Shown here piece after piece: positions 47,701 through 60,212 of a stretch of 64,000 nt of DNA. Location of the stretch: contig BGZK01000077.1 of NCBI GenBank assembly GCA_005406025.1, positions 744,001 to 808,000 of the forward strand. Direction: 5' to 3'. Numbering within the stretch: the stretch's first letter is position 1; every line of letters begins with the position of its first letter. A program made the translations under genes and the position numbers. The stretch comes from Eumeta japonica (Eukaryota > Arthropoda > Insecta > Lepidoptera > Psychidae). The notes under the pieces are model-generated. The model ran no database searches. It worked only from the letters and a program-made list of their open reading frames with translations, and was not told where the DNA came from.

Positions 47701-49829
47701 ATCAAAAATAAAAAGATTATAAGAGATTGTCTGAGTTGGATTGACAAAAAACTGACAACAACCATGTTACTTTCAGTGAAAATGACCTACATAGCCAAAC
47801 CATGAATTAAAATTAAATCGTTTTTATTTTCTAAACAGACTCATTGCAACGTTAACCTTCGACGTACTGTTATCCAACCCTATTGCTATCAATACTGATA
47901 CGCTCGAAACGAAGAACGTAGTATGTAGTTTATTTATATACCAACTGGACAATTTCGCATTCCGTGTCGAATCGTCGAGGCGCTCGCACGTCTGGGCGCC
48001 TCTCCTTCTACGGCCCATAACCCATATTATAAAGGTGTCGGTTAAACGGATATCTCAGCCGTTTGATCTGTGGCCGGTCGGCCTTTCAAAGAAATTCTTG
48101 CTAAATACGGCGCGTTCCTTAATCATTACCTTTTAGAAGTAAGTTGATCGATTGCTCGGTCGTTGCGATCCGGGGCGCGCGTGAAAACTGCGTGAAACGT
48201 ATGCTTTTTAAAGAAACTCGTTATCTTCATCATTACATGAGGCTATATGTCTTACTTCTACTTACTTACTTCTAGTGATGTAAATGTCACCCACAAAGCG
48301 CTGTTTATAGCTTCGCCTGTAAAGATATTTCCTAAACAAAATTTTTGGATTGCATTTAGCGCGCGTATCACATTTTCTTTTCACATTTATAATGCTGCTG
48401 ATTGTTATTGAATGTTTTAATTATTCATTAAATATCAAATTTTGTTATAATTATTTCTTAATTATAGTAGATTCTATAATTGTCTGCTATGTGTGTACTC
48501 AATTTTGTTAAAATTATGTGGTAAACATACTTATACCTTATTGTTCATAATAAAAGATGAGATAATTGCAGGAGATTTTATATCATCACCTGCAGATAAA
48601 AAAACTTCGTTGTCGATGGATTTCTCATTGTTATGCTGAAGCTCAAAAACGACAGCATCTATAAGATAATCTAAATTAGTCCTGAAGAATGTGAAAAAAA
48701 TTCGACAAGGGGAGAGTCAACTGCCATATATAATATCGTAACAGGCGATGTTAGCGGAACAGAGCGAGAGTCGGCTCAATGAGTTTTGAAAAGGATCAAA
48801 ATTAAACAAGGTCGAAACGTAGAGAAGAAAATGAATGCATCATTTTTTTTATTTTATGCATTACTGTGCAGTTAGATAGCCAAGGAAACGTCCAATGTAG
48901 AATAGTTCAAAACAGTTTTTTTGCCTGCTATAAGGAAAAACTGAAAATAAAAAGACCTGAAAATAAACCCGCCAATCAATAGAGCACTCCTCGTCACGTG
49001 GCTCAGCTTACTATCAAGTTTTGAGCTATTCAATAATTGAATTAACGACTCATTCGTCTTACAGTCTGGATCCTGCAACCTAATGTTTTCATTTATTGTC
49101 AAAAATTAAGGAATTGTTGTAGAATAGTTGACAGACAGATTTGCAAACGTTCAAGATGCAGCGAACGCTTACTAAACGGTATAGCAATTGAAGGAATCTC
49201 CTCTCAGGCATTGCGATTATGTTTTAACCAATGGTTCTCTCGCACGAAAAAATGCATAAACTGTTGCGGAATATATACATCGAAAATCGACAAATACCCT
49301 TTTTATTTCTTTCTTTTTTTGTTTCTCAAATTCTATAAAGTTTCAGTATATCCTATGCATTTACGCTTATAAATTATAAGTATAACCCAGAGTTAGTATT
49401 ATAGTACTACGTCATCTCATGCATTGGAGTGCTTACGTATACCACGTGCTTATAAATCGCAATGACCTTATCCGGCATAAAAGTTTCCTCTTTTTTTACA
49501 ACTCAAAAGAAATTTAAATTAATCCAATGAAATTAATTCAATTCAATTTTATTACTGATATTCCAGTTTGTGTCATAGGTGCAAATCTCGTCCGGAGTCG
49601 CAATCAGACGGCCGTGACTGACAACTAGATTATCACTACTTTTTATATATTTTCTTTGTCTATGGTATCATTATCATAAACATTTTGATTGTTTGTTTTA
49701 AACGTATATTTTTTTTATACTTACTACACATCTCACGTTTTTTAACATCCATTGTTGTTTTACTTCCTCAATTTGATATAAAAAAAAAACCTTCAGTTGA
49801 AAATATTTGTGGCTTTGCGTTTTCCGTTC
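44766..49829. other. Non-coding stretch
   Basis: AT-rich. A short (GA)n run occurs at 47043-47063. GC patches at about 46170-46190 and 47960-48190 have no convincing exon. The minus-strand frame 48872-49102 has fair composition but no recognisable motif. Confidence 0.4.
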
Positions 49830-50584
49830 GTTTCGCAACCGTATATAAGGGACCTTGAAGTTGATCTAATATTCCAGTGTTTTTTTTTTGAATGAATATT
49901 CATATTAACTTCCATTGCGTTTTGTATAAATTAAATATAAATGCTCTGAATGGCTATTAAATAAGTCTTTAGGGACGCCCTTTCATAATAATAACAAACT
50001 TAGATCATGAATACACTGAACGATATGAAAACGTTCGTAAGTATGTATTGATGTTGAGATCGGATCATGCGTGATAAACTTTACTTGCAAGTTTATGGCC
50101 TATAGATTCCAAAACGGATGGACGACTGATTTGTGATACCATGACGTTTGGTGATGAAATCAACAATTTTTTTTTTACAATTTTGTGTCATATTCTTCCC
50201 ACAAAATAATACGAAATTAAATTGTTTATATTTTACTTCTATTTATGAACAATTATAATTGAAAGAGCTTTGGTAGGGATCAGATGTTTTTTGTTCTTTT
50301 TGGCAGTTTCGTGTCATATTTTCCCTACAAGTTAATACAAAATTATTTTTTTTTACCTTCATTGAATTTTGAACATTTATAATTGAAATACTTTTGGGAG
50401 CCATCGAATCACCACGAACTTTCTTTAAGTTTTTGGCAATTTTTATTTTTGGTTTAGCAAGACACTGTACCTATTTATAAATATCTGTTTCATCACATAA
50501 CCGCCGCCATCCGTCCACCAGAAGTCATCTGTCTATAGATAATTAATTAATCCTACCCGTACGGAACCCGGGACGGGTCGCTAG
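49830..50584 (+). mobile_element. Helitron-like element, second subfamily
   Basis: It ends CCCGTACGGAACCCGGGACG then GGTCGCTAG at 50584 before T. The arms ACCCGT/ACGGGT form a hairpin a few bases before CTAG, as expected of a Helitron 3' end. Upstream lies a diverged ~125-bp tandem duplication. The left boundary is a guess. Confidence 0.45.
50185..50415 (+). repeat. Two diverged ~125-bp tandem units
   Basis: Both units contain GTGTCATATT, then CCC(A/T)ACAA, TTAATAC or ATAATAC, and TATAATTGAAA before CTTTGG or CTTTTGG. Spacing between equivalent points is about 125 bp. Confidence 0.75.
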
Positions 50585-51149
50585 TTATATAATGTAAAAA
50601 AAAAATCGACTGCAACATAATAAATACACTTCCGCTCCTTGTCTCTGATTTTGTGTAGGTTTTTTCAAGCAGCCTTTTGAAGGTCGAGTAGTGATCAAAC
50701 ACTTTTCGGCAGTTTTTGATAAGATATTATTTGTAAGTGAATATTTTATCTTACACACATCACAGATAATTTTGCTTATCTTTTTCTTACCCTTCTTGTT
50801 TGGTATCCCACCTTTGCATAGGAATATTTTAATACCGTCTTACAATTCCACTTGCAGAATTAAAATTTTTTGCACTTTATATTCGTTTTCAAATATTCGA
50901 ATTTTCAACTTTAGACTAACATCCTCTCTGTGAAAACAATTGCGATATGTTGATATTGTAATGTAAACTGAAGTGATCGAAATTAACATTTGGTATACGG
51001 CGTACTAATAAAAATAGAAAAAAAAAACTTAATAAATGTAAAAAAATGATACTTCAAATTACTACATATGTTTATCAATCTAATTAGAATGTATTAGAAT
51101 GTACGACGTTGCATTTAGATGCGCGTGGGTCGGATTCATCAATAAAAAT

Positions 51150-51260
51150 GTCAATGTCAAGAGCGGTGGGCTGCGTCAGCGCACGGCGCCGCGCCGGCCG
51201 CGTTGTCGCAGCGCCGTCATACGAGATGACGTGACGCGTCGCGACACGGCGAACAATGAA
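51150..51260. promoter_or_regulatory. Strong CpG-rich island, function unknown
   Basis: GCACGGCGCCGCGCCGGCCG and the bases that follow make this the most GC-rich 100 bp outside the exons. A plus-strand frame is open for about 35 codons and very Arg-rich, but no acceptor/donor pair is convincing. It could be a promoter or an unmethylated regulatory element. Confidence 0.25.
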
Positions 51261-51594
51261 CCTTAATTGTTTTAGAAAGCGGAGAGACCACGTTTAGTTC
51301 TTGTGCGACTCCGACAAATTATGCGCTTAGGATTTATAAAAATCGAGTATATCTTTATAAAGTTTATAAAATTTATAGTTGTTTTAATTAATTGGTTGAT
51401 ATATATGTGAAAAATCTACAATTGCCAAATTCATTATTCAGTATTCAGAGCTTCAACGCCGTATTCGATTCTCTCGGAGATAATTTTGCAGGTTCTAGAA
51501 TAGAAAGTAATTACTGCATACTAGGATTGGAATGTATGGCGAGTGGTCTGTGATTTTCAAGTTGCAGTCAGACACGACAAGCCTTTTCAGTCTA

Positions 51595-52191
51595 AGGGGC
51601 GTAAACTGAAGTATTATCATATAAAAAGGCATACATTTGGCTAATGCCTCCTTCCTGTTTCTTAATGGCTGCTTATGATTACTATAGAATATTGACATTG
51701 TGCACTCTTATAATATTAACACTTTTATTACCTTTAATTACTTTACCAATATCCTATGGTGATGGGATGGAGATGGCGCCTTTGTCCTTCCAACCTGATG
51801 ATAACGTCTGGACTTCCACCACAGACCTCCAAAATAATATTCTCCTTTTGTTTTCGTACAATTTCCGGAGAAGAAGTTTCCATCGGCCGACCCACACGAC
51901 TATCGCCTTTGATGCTCTGCCTTCCCACGTTTAAAATTGGACTACTTTTGAAATGAAGAGACAAACTCTCCGTAAGCAGCGTTCATTTCCTCTTTAGAAA
52001 ATTTTCGATTTTTCCTTGTCTGTTTAAGACTTTAATAACAACGCGATATTATTTTCACCCAAAACGTAAAATTGCTCATTTTAGTTGTGTTTATTTTCAA
52101 CTTTCACAACAAATCGGTTTTTTTTTCATTTTATTTAAAAATATAAAAAGGAAGTCGACTTATCTATAGCGAGAATTTACTGAACGCCCCT
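51595..52191 (-). mobile_element. Internally deleted mariner-family element
   Basis: It is flanked by TA dinucleotides (51593-51594 and 52192-52193). The ends AGGGGCGTAAACTGAAG and, read inward from the right, AGGGGCGTTCAGTAAAT share the first 8 bases and a looser remainder. At about 600 bp it is half the usual ~1.3 kb. It contains a transposase fragment on the minus strand. Confidence 0.65.
51743..51964 (-). pseudogene. Mariner transposase N-terminal fragment
   Basis: The minus-strand frame includes GRQSIKGDSRVGRPMETSSP followed by EIVRKQKENIILE. This corresponds to the mariner linker between the two helix-turn-helix units (typical form GR.S..DDPR.GRP...TT.E.I.K....VL). Sequence upstream in another frame (FSKEEMNAAYGEFVSSF) fits the preceding helix, so at least one frameshift is present. 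The catalytic DD34D region is absent. An opposite-strand frame (51644-51934) with a signal-peptide-like start is probably its shadow. Confidence 0.65.
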
Positions 52192-52584
52192 TATAGTTTT
52201 CGTCATTGCAGATCGTTATACGTATATTACGTCATCATACATCATTTTCATCATTTTTAAACGACGAATGTGCGCAGAACGCAATAATAGACCTATCTAA
52301 AATTATGTCATAATCGATACTATAGTGCGAGATCGGTGGTGGCGTAGTTACATAACGTATTTAGTTAGATATAGTTAAAAGCCTCCGAACTGTATTAAAA
52401 GTATCGAGTTTCATCCTGATCACGGGCGAAGTGACCAATGAGTTTTAATTCAAGTCAAACGAGTCGTTAAATGCGTCGGAGGACATATTGAGACCATCGG
52501 TCCCGTACAGTGTCAACGCTTAGGTGATAATAATAGAAATAATAATTGAGCAACGACCCAGACTCATGACAAACATTATTTTAT

Positions 52585-52690
52585 AACCAAATAAATAAAT
52601 GTTTGTCTTGTGCGGGAATCGAACCCACGCCCCCAGCCCGGTGAGTAGGGTCACCACCGACTGCGCCGATCGGGCAGTCGTAACGGTCGT
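52585..52690 (-). mobile_element. tRNA-derived SINE, minus strand
   Basis: On the minus strand an A-box-like CGGCGCAGTCGGTGG (52656-52668) and a B-box GGGTTCGATTCCCGC (52615-52626) are spaced as in tRNA. They are followed by an AT-rich body (ATTTATTTATTTGG...ATGTTTGTCATGAG). The head is well conserved but cannot fold as a full tRNA. Confidence 0.75.
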
Positions 52691-54712
52691 CAGCGGCCCC
52701 CGATCCGCGCCGAGTCGGCGTTAGGTGTTCAAAGTTCAACCCTATCGATTTGAAATTAAAAAAATGTCGCCGGGTGGCAAGCCTCAGCGATGGAAGCTAT
52801 TGGAAAAACCTGACGCGACAATCGCTCTTGTATTACTCGAGTGCTGTGCGTTGCGCGATTATCGGGCGACCCACTTCATATGATGTTTGCCGAATGCCGG
52901 GCGGGATTTCTGGTCTTTTCTATTTTGGGCGACACGTCCGTCTAAATACGTAGCCGATGCGATCGGCCGATGACTCCGACGGCATGCGCCGGCGCCGCAC
53001 ACGACGTGGACCTTGGCGTACTTTGTTTAAGCTTATGTGGAAAATGTGTTAAACCTGATCGGTGAAATTGCTTCGTGACCTATGAAACATCTGTTAATAA
53101 ACATTGATAATGGAATTCTACACGTTTTTAGAATTTTCGAAATTTAAAAATTAGTTTAACTCGCTCTATATGAATATGTACATGAAATATAGTCTCATCT
53201 TGTTTTACTTACAGGCTTAAAATGTTGGCCTTTGAGTGTACTATGGGCCTTAAATATTTATATGAATAATGTAAAACAATTTAAACATGTAAAGTACTTA
53301 CCTATCCCTAATAACAAAATACTGTGGCTTCATGCATCTATACAGAAGACACAAATCATAAATACCAACAAAGCAAAGAGATGTGTAGCATAGTACCAAA
53401 TAGTGATTGGCGCGATACTAATACGGTAACAAGTGTTCTCTGCCCATCCCTGTGGGAAATAAGCATTAGCTAGTAATATAGTATTAATGTTAGATAAAGT
53501 TATTTTTAACATATGAGAATTTGTATCAAAATCAGTAACATAAAAGTAATCACTTTACATACCATTGAACAACACTAAACGAGAATTTATGCAGTTAAAC
53601 AATGTGAAGTCGGCGCAGGCGCAGGTATTGACGAAATGGAATGAATAATAACAGCAATTGGTATGTTTTATGTTACGTTATCTCATGCAGTTGCGAGAAC
53701 GTTTGAGAACGTCGTGATTTACCTCGTTATTGACCCAATAATAATGTTATGTCCATTGTATTGTATCTGTATTGTATCTAAAATTTAGTGCATAATTGGT
53801 ATTATTGTAGTAAATATTATCAAGGAATTTTACAAATGTTAGAGGTTTTTATAAAATTACCAGTAACGAAAACTTAATTCGCGTTTCACAAGAAAAAAAT
53901 TATCATTGCCTCTATTTTTTTTATTGAACTAAAACTTCTACAGGCACGTTATGTGATTTTCGGATAGGTAAAATTTTATGAGTTCACATCACCGCGTAAC
54001 AGACATGCTAATACAGTATATTTTAAATGAAATTCAATCACAATATTGTTATTTAGTTTAAACTAAAAGGCTTCATTTATTTTTGCATTTCAAACTTTAA
54101 TATACACATCGACTTTTAAAAAAAATCACGTTATGCTTTAAGTCATGAGAATATTCGATTTATATACAACTAAGTTAAATTGAATATTCCACGCATTAGA
54201 ATGACTAAATTTTGTTATAAGCGTCGATATGCGTGCGGAGTCCAGTCACTAACTCGTGAGTCGTCGTTGTTTATAGTTAATTGATAACAGTGCACACAAC
54301 AAAAACAATAAATGTGCATGATATATAACGAATCAGAAATAACCATTGCGTGGCTGTTCTTTATTACTGCATTTCCGGTCAAATATCTTTTATACGAGTA
54401 ACCTGCCGACCGAACACTGATGCTCTGCCAAATGTGCAATCTCTAAGAATACGCTGTGATCTAATAATGCTCGTGAAAGAAATAGCAGTTACTGAATACG
54501 TGACCTTACGTCTAATCTTAGTTTTGAACTAATTTCATGAATCATGAAATAATGCGCACGAGTTAAACTCAAAGTGAAGAACGATGGCCGCACAGTGATC
54601 ATTGCTTTACCTTGAAATAAGGAGACATCCGATTAAATACTAACCACGGGTGAATCGACTAATGAGTTATTAAAAATTTACGTCAAATTAGAGCAATTGC
54701 CCAGTGCCTCGG

Positions 54713-54731
54713 AGAACACGATAAGCCGTCT
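54713..54731 (+). repeat. Short LINE-tail-like motif, first copy
   Basis: AGAACACGATAAGCCGTCT recurs exactly at 55540-55558, with similar bases (CCTCGG or CCTCGC) just before it. Confidence 0.6.
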
Positions 54732-55519
54732 TTTGTTATAGCTCTCAATCGCTGAAATTAAAAGCTTGTGGGAGGTATAGTGAGGTGTATAAAAATCAAC
54801 ACAAAGATTTTGCTATTCACCTTAACCTAAAGTCTCTACTTCTTGTTTGTTCAGTACACAATTTTTCCGCATTTGACACTGAATGGATTTATGAACAATT
54901 TTTTTTATCTCAAATTTAAAATCACGTTTAACAGGTTCCGTTCGCTTTTATAGTCTATTTCTTCTTCGTTCCAATTTGGTCAGTTTATTGTACTACCTTA
55001 CATATTAATTTTTGTATTGCTATAAAATCACACAGATAGAAGTTACTATTATAGAAAATTAAGCTGAAACTTTGTTACAAAATTGAGATATCTATAGAAA
55101 CTGACTTATGTATTTAGTTTCTGTAGCCTAGATGACTACATGCGAGTTTTTTTTTGTTTGGTTTATTTTTCGGGATCTTAGACTTCTAACTTACGCAATA
55201 TCGACGAGGAAAAACAACATCGAATCGCGTCCATCAAAAGTCGGGCACGTTTTTTGAATACCCATTAAGCGAGGTCGTGGAAAAAAAAACTCGATCGTGT
55301 CGAGGAAGGCGGAACGCGATTAGACGCGGCTGCTTTCGGGGCTGGGAGGGTTTGCCGTTTGTCCGGTGATGACTTCGACCTTCGTACGGATTAAAATATA
55401 TGATAATGTATATGAAGCGATTCTGTTCGAAAGTACTATATATTTTTTGCATTTCTATTTAATGAAACTATGTAATGAAAATTTTACGATTTCGTTAGTT
55501 TTCTAAATTTATCCACTAC

Positions 55520-55680
55520 AACTCAGCTCTACACCTCGCAGAACACGATAAGCCGTCTGTGCTGGACGTTGTCATCATGACGATGACGACGTTCGTTACG
55601 AGGACCTCGACCCATACTGGGCCAGCGTGAAGGTCTTAAGGTCCGAATTTCTAGATCTGAAACAAAAATATTGTAGGAAG
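55520..55680 (+). mobile_element. Probable non-LTR element 3' tail
   Basis: CCTCGCAGAACACGATAAGC, then GTCATCATGACGATGACGAC, then CCATACTGGGCCAGCGTGAA. The composition is unlike its flanks and the first part is shared with 54713. No frame is recognisable; it is read as a retroelement 3' region on texture. Confidence 0.4.
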
Positions 55681-57269
55681 ATTGGCATTAAGGTGATGTA
55701 AATGTGATGGACAAATACTATACTGATGCTCGATTAATATTCAAGTCTTGAATAGTGTTGTAAATATGTTATCTCATATCACGTTTAACACAGTTTTACA
55801 AAGTAAATAAAATACGAGGATTAAGTAGACACCTGATATTCTTCTAATGTTTCGAATCGTAACGTATCCATCAATACGCGCCACATATTGTGCATCTCTA
55901 ATGAGAACATGCGCCGACGTGGTATTTATGATATATTAAAATGCATTATTAACGTCTCGACCCGATGACGGCATATCACGAAATCAATTCTCATCCCAAA
56001 TGTCAGCGCGACAACGTACAACCGAAATAATTGTACGTGTGTGGCAACGCGCGGCCGACCTTTCGCTGTCAATATTCGCTCTATGACATCGCTGTGTCAG
56101 CCGCATACACGTGACTCGTTTTCCCGTTCACTTCGATTCGTTTAGACGTCACACTTGTAGCGAATCAGAAGATTTGCCTGAGGCGAATTGATATTATAAA
56201 TCGGCTTCGGATATATCTGGAATCAAATCCTATGATCTGGATTTTACGAAATGTAAATCCATTATTTCTAAATTTTATAAATTATCATTTCTTCCATATT
56301 TAATTTTCCACTTTTTTTTTTTTGTTAATGGTGCCTTAAATAATGATCTATAACTATATGACAATCTTAATACAATAAAGTAGTACATACAACTTCTCCA
56401 TTTGAAAGTCACGATCTGCTAAACGTGCGTGTGATATAAATATGTGTATGTGTGTATGACTGTCGAAGTTATAGAGCAACGACCCTTGTGGTTAAACCAC
56501 CTCCACTAAGCATGAACATATCACAGCGCTTTTTAAAATTGCGAACTCAAACCTTCATTCAAACTTACAAACAAAGTCAAAAAACAAACAGTTTTTTTTT
56601 TATTTACCACGGAATAATCCCATTATTGGCTCATAAGAAATGTTATTTGTTTAATAAATAAGTGCAAAATTTATATTGAAAAAGGTCAATTAAGTTTTAA
56701 TATTTTAAATTACAAATGACATAACTTTCCCTTTATAATAAAATAAAATTTGTACTTAAAAAAAATGTTTCGTTCATTTTATTAAATTAAATCATAATTT
56801 CTAGATGAACGTATATGTTTACATATGCAGTTTGTTTTGTTATGAAAATAATTTAATTTATTTCTAACTATTTAAGAATGGACAATTACCAATTTTGCAA
56901 TTACATTACTTTGTTCTGGTTTAGATATCGTGCAGATTGCAATACTTTTTTTTTCTTGTCTTAATTACAAAAACACATAACGCTATCTCGCATATGAACG
57001 AGAAAACGGCATATTTCTGATAGTAGGCTAAGCTGTCCATTGTTTAGAACGTTTGTTACACATCTTCACTACAAAATAATAAGCATTGTGCAGAAATTAG
57101 CGCGTCGAAGATAATTCACCAAGGCAATCGAATACGCAAGATTGCAGCGTATCGGGTCAGCATCATAGAAGATAGCCATAAACCACCATTTCTTAGAAGG
57201 GAGTTGTGTATTTCATATGGAGATGTACAAAGATAACCTTTATCAGACACCTAGACTCTGTTATTAACC

Positions 57270-57362
57270 TAGGAAAACTGAGTGACAAACATATTATAAC
57301 CCAGTCAGTAACTGAATCTTGAATCGCATATTAAACTAGCACTTTACCAACTAAACCACGGA
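57270..57362 (-). mobile_element. Degenerate tRNA-derived SINE, minus strand
   Basis: The minus strand has CCGTGGTTTAGTTGGTAAAG (A-box-like) and a decayed B box GCGATTCAAGATTCAG. An AT-rich body with ATATGTTTGTCACTCAG follows. The layout matches the SINE at 52585, but it is older. Confidence 0.5.
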
Positions 57363-57523
57363 ATTCTACTAATTGATCTTATTTTTTTTTAAGAAAAAAA
57401 CAAATCATTCTTGCTATTAAAATTTACGAAAATTTTAATTAATGCATACGGTCGATTGTACCAAAAGAAAATATACAACACCCTATCGTAATTTTGACGT
57501 TAACGAGAAAATTGAAATTACGG

Positions 57524-57590
57524 TATTTGAGAACTGTTTGTTGGACAGTCTGTCAAATCTTTAATAGGCTGTCCAACAGTTCTCAAATTT
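57524..57590. repeat. ~24-bp imperfect inverted repeat
   Basis: TTTGAGAACTGTTTGTTGGACAG and CTGTCCAACAGTTCTCAAA pair except for a 4-nt insertion in the left arm. The loop is about 18 nt. Confidence 0.85.
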
Positions 57591-58107
57591 TACACTTACG
57601 TTGACTATTTGCGTGTCTATCTTTAAATCGTTTTTCGAAAGTGATTTTGTAGAATCAAACAAGCGCGTCCAATGCCACAAGAAGCACGAAGCTTTCACCG
57701 CAAAACTAAATTTTTCGGCTTGTTGAATTCTCGATTGAAGATATAACGAAACGACACAACTGAGGCGTTCGGCACTACTGAAATACAAGGACGACGGTTA
57801 CGTTAATAATCCATTGTTTTAGATCCATTTTCTCTGATCAAAGTCAAAAATTAACAGACTTTTAAAAGAAAATTAGGAACAATTTTACACGAAGAAAAAG
57901 TTTTAAATTTAAATTACGACCTGTCAAAGTTAACGTTGATGAAATTGGATTTTAGCGTATCGAGTATGTAATAGACGTTCGTTTATTGTTTAATTGGCTG
58001 CAGATATATTTTTATTGCCAATGACTTGGATATCAAATCAATAAATACGTTCGAAACGAAGAAATCCTTAGAAGAACCATTTTAAAGAATATGTTCACAT
58101 AATCATT

Positions 58108-58330
58108 GAGTTAAAGTGGCAATGGACTGGCCATATCGCTCGTAGAGCTAATGATCGCCGGAGAAGAAAGGTTTTCTAGTGGCGACTCCGAGCTAGATGT
58201 CGCGGCGTGGGGCGGTCTGCTGCTAGGTGGATTTACACGACTTGGTCGAAATCGCGAGCCACTGTTCGTTGCAGATGACCCAAAAGACCTATGCCCGGTG
58301 GCGAAACGAATGAAACCGTTTACCGCTTGA
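58108..58330 (+). pseudogene. 3' end of an RTE-like non-LTR retrotransposon ORF
   Basis: The plus strand reads KWQWTGHIARRANDRR, a stop (TAG), then WRLRARCRGVGRSAARW. The pattern KW.WAGH.AR...R...W...........GRP..RW is typical of the C-terminal region of RTE-type and related LINE polyproteins. After ~58235 the match continues only after frameshifts (CACTGTTCGTTGCAGATGAC). It is dead and heavily 5'-truncated. Confidence 0.75.
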
Positions 58331-60212
58331 CGGCATTCCTAAGTACTTTCATCAATCTATGTCTCTAAGAAAATCTGTCAAATACAAATAACGTCAATTC
58401 AACGTTTTAAAATCAACACATTGACCGTCTAACGTCCGTCCAAAAGGTCGGCTTGCATAGGCTTCCTCATGTTACAGAAATCACCATAGACAACGATCTT
58501 AATGAATCTCGTCGTCGATCATTTCGTCGGATGGTAATTTCTGATGGGTCGATGACATCGTGTACCGATTATTACGAAATGTACGCTCGTACTGAAGAAA
58601 GCCGTTAGTTAGACGTACCGAAATAAATGAGCGATTATAATATTTTCATATTATTCACAAACTTTCTAATTAGCCGTGAAAGGCAGCAAAATTCATCTAG
58701 ATTCGGATGTTTTTGTAGTGTCTCTATTAATTACGGCTTTTCTCGTTATAAAAGCGGCATGCACTTATTACGGATGCAGTTTCACCGCTCTCGCCGCTGC
58801 ATTCGGCGAGTCATCTTGTCCCATTGTATGCTGCATTGTCGGACTAGATTAGATCTGATTGCTTTAAACAAGTGCGAAATAGGCCCACTATCACAATGCT
58901 CGTTGTTGATGGACTGATTGTTACGTCATGTGAGCTCATTAGTTTTAGTACGCCCATTGTTTAATGGTATTGAAATGCATTGATGAATCTGAAAGTTTCT
59001 ACATTGATTGAATGCATCGCGTTTTATGTTAAAACAATGAGATACATTTCGTGATAGTTTCTGATGAACCGTTTATGGATGGAAGAACAATCACCATCGC
59101 AAATATCTAAAATAATAATAATAATTCACCGTTTGCTTTATTGCCAGTTTCTTTAAACTTATATAGCGGTCTGATTGCAAATTATTCATTACGTATTTAT
59201 AGTTGTCGTTAAATGAAAACTTGACTTGTCGAATATAAATCACGAAATCAACAGAATCTTCAAACGGAACTGAAAGTTGAGCAATAGAAGTGCTTTTTTT
59301 TTTTTTAATCGATAAAAACGGCAATATCTTACTGATCGCCGCAATAGCTGCCAGCACGTTCCGCCCTTTGTGTAGGTTTATTTTATTTTTTCGGATACAT
59401 GTAAAAAAACTTTTTCATCGCTATAAACAGTCCGCTCTGTTCGTGGCGACGTCTATTGTGAAGTTGAGATTGGGTGCTTTTTGTCACCTCACTCTGACCA
59501 GATTTCCTGTTGTGTTCCAATCAAAAGGTTTCGATAGAAATCCACGTGTTATTATTCTATTCGAAGATTGAATGTTAGGAAAATACTTTGCGTGTTTTTA
59601 CGTTTTCTGAATTCTCGTCAATTTTCCTGTTTCAGCATCAATAACATTTACTCGATGTCACGACCTTGAATGGTTTATACCTATCTGTATACATATTTGT
59701 ATTTGGTGACAATAATATTTTAATGATAACAATAAACTTATAAAATATTGGTTAGAAATCGTAGAAAACTTCAATTTTCAATACATCGCCATTTTTTTTT
59801 ATTTCTAATACTATTTCCGTATAAAATAATAATGAACTTACAAATAATTTGAACATGTTCAAAAATAGATGTAAAAAATCTGGAGAACGGTTAACCCTGC
59901 GGACTATTCCTGAAACTTACCACTTCCCTATATTTTCAAGCTTAAAGCTCCCAAAATAAACATATCGGTAAGTTATTAAATGTATGTAAATGTAAAAAAA
60001 TGTATATGTTTTTTCGAGTTTATTATATTTATGTTGTATTTTAAAATAACCTAACTTTCATACATTTGTACAAGTCTAAAAAATGTGACCGAGTCACGAA
60101 AATTGATCCAACCAACTAGAAATTCAGAAATTATTGTCAAATATTTAAACGGTCACCCTCGATAAACCCTTAATCAATACATTCCATAACATTAGTAATT
60201 CGTTTGTTGCAG
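58331..60212. other. Intronic stretch before the first solid exon
   Basis: AT-rich, with no repeat or frame of note except short poly-T runs. The last ~30 bases form the acceptor TAATTCGTTTGTTGCAG. Confidence 0.5.

Larger units (their letters stand above)
7112..60212 (+). other. Inferred long intron (if 7007 and 60213 exons are adjacent)
   Basis: The donor GTATGT at 7112 and the acceptor TTTGTTGCAG ending at 60212 are both good and both phase 0. No intervening plus-strand segment has convincing coding character in a compatible phase. The interior is AT-rich and full of transposon debris, as expected of a large insect intron. Unseen short exons, nested genes or a gene boundary cannot be excluded. 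Confidence 0.35.

Noticed and set aside
48872..49102. Minus-strand 76-codon frame
   Set aside because: No motif, no GC shift and a hydrophobic AT-driven C-terminal half.
51644..51934. 97-codon frame with a signal-peptide-like start
   Set aside because: It is antisense to the mariner transposase fragment; the hydrophobic start comes from T-rich sequence.
52600..52690. Possible tRNA gene on the minus strand
   Set aside because: A and B boxes are present but the acceptor and anticodon stems do not form a full cloverleaf; better read as a SINE head.
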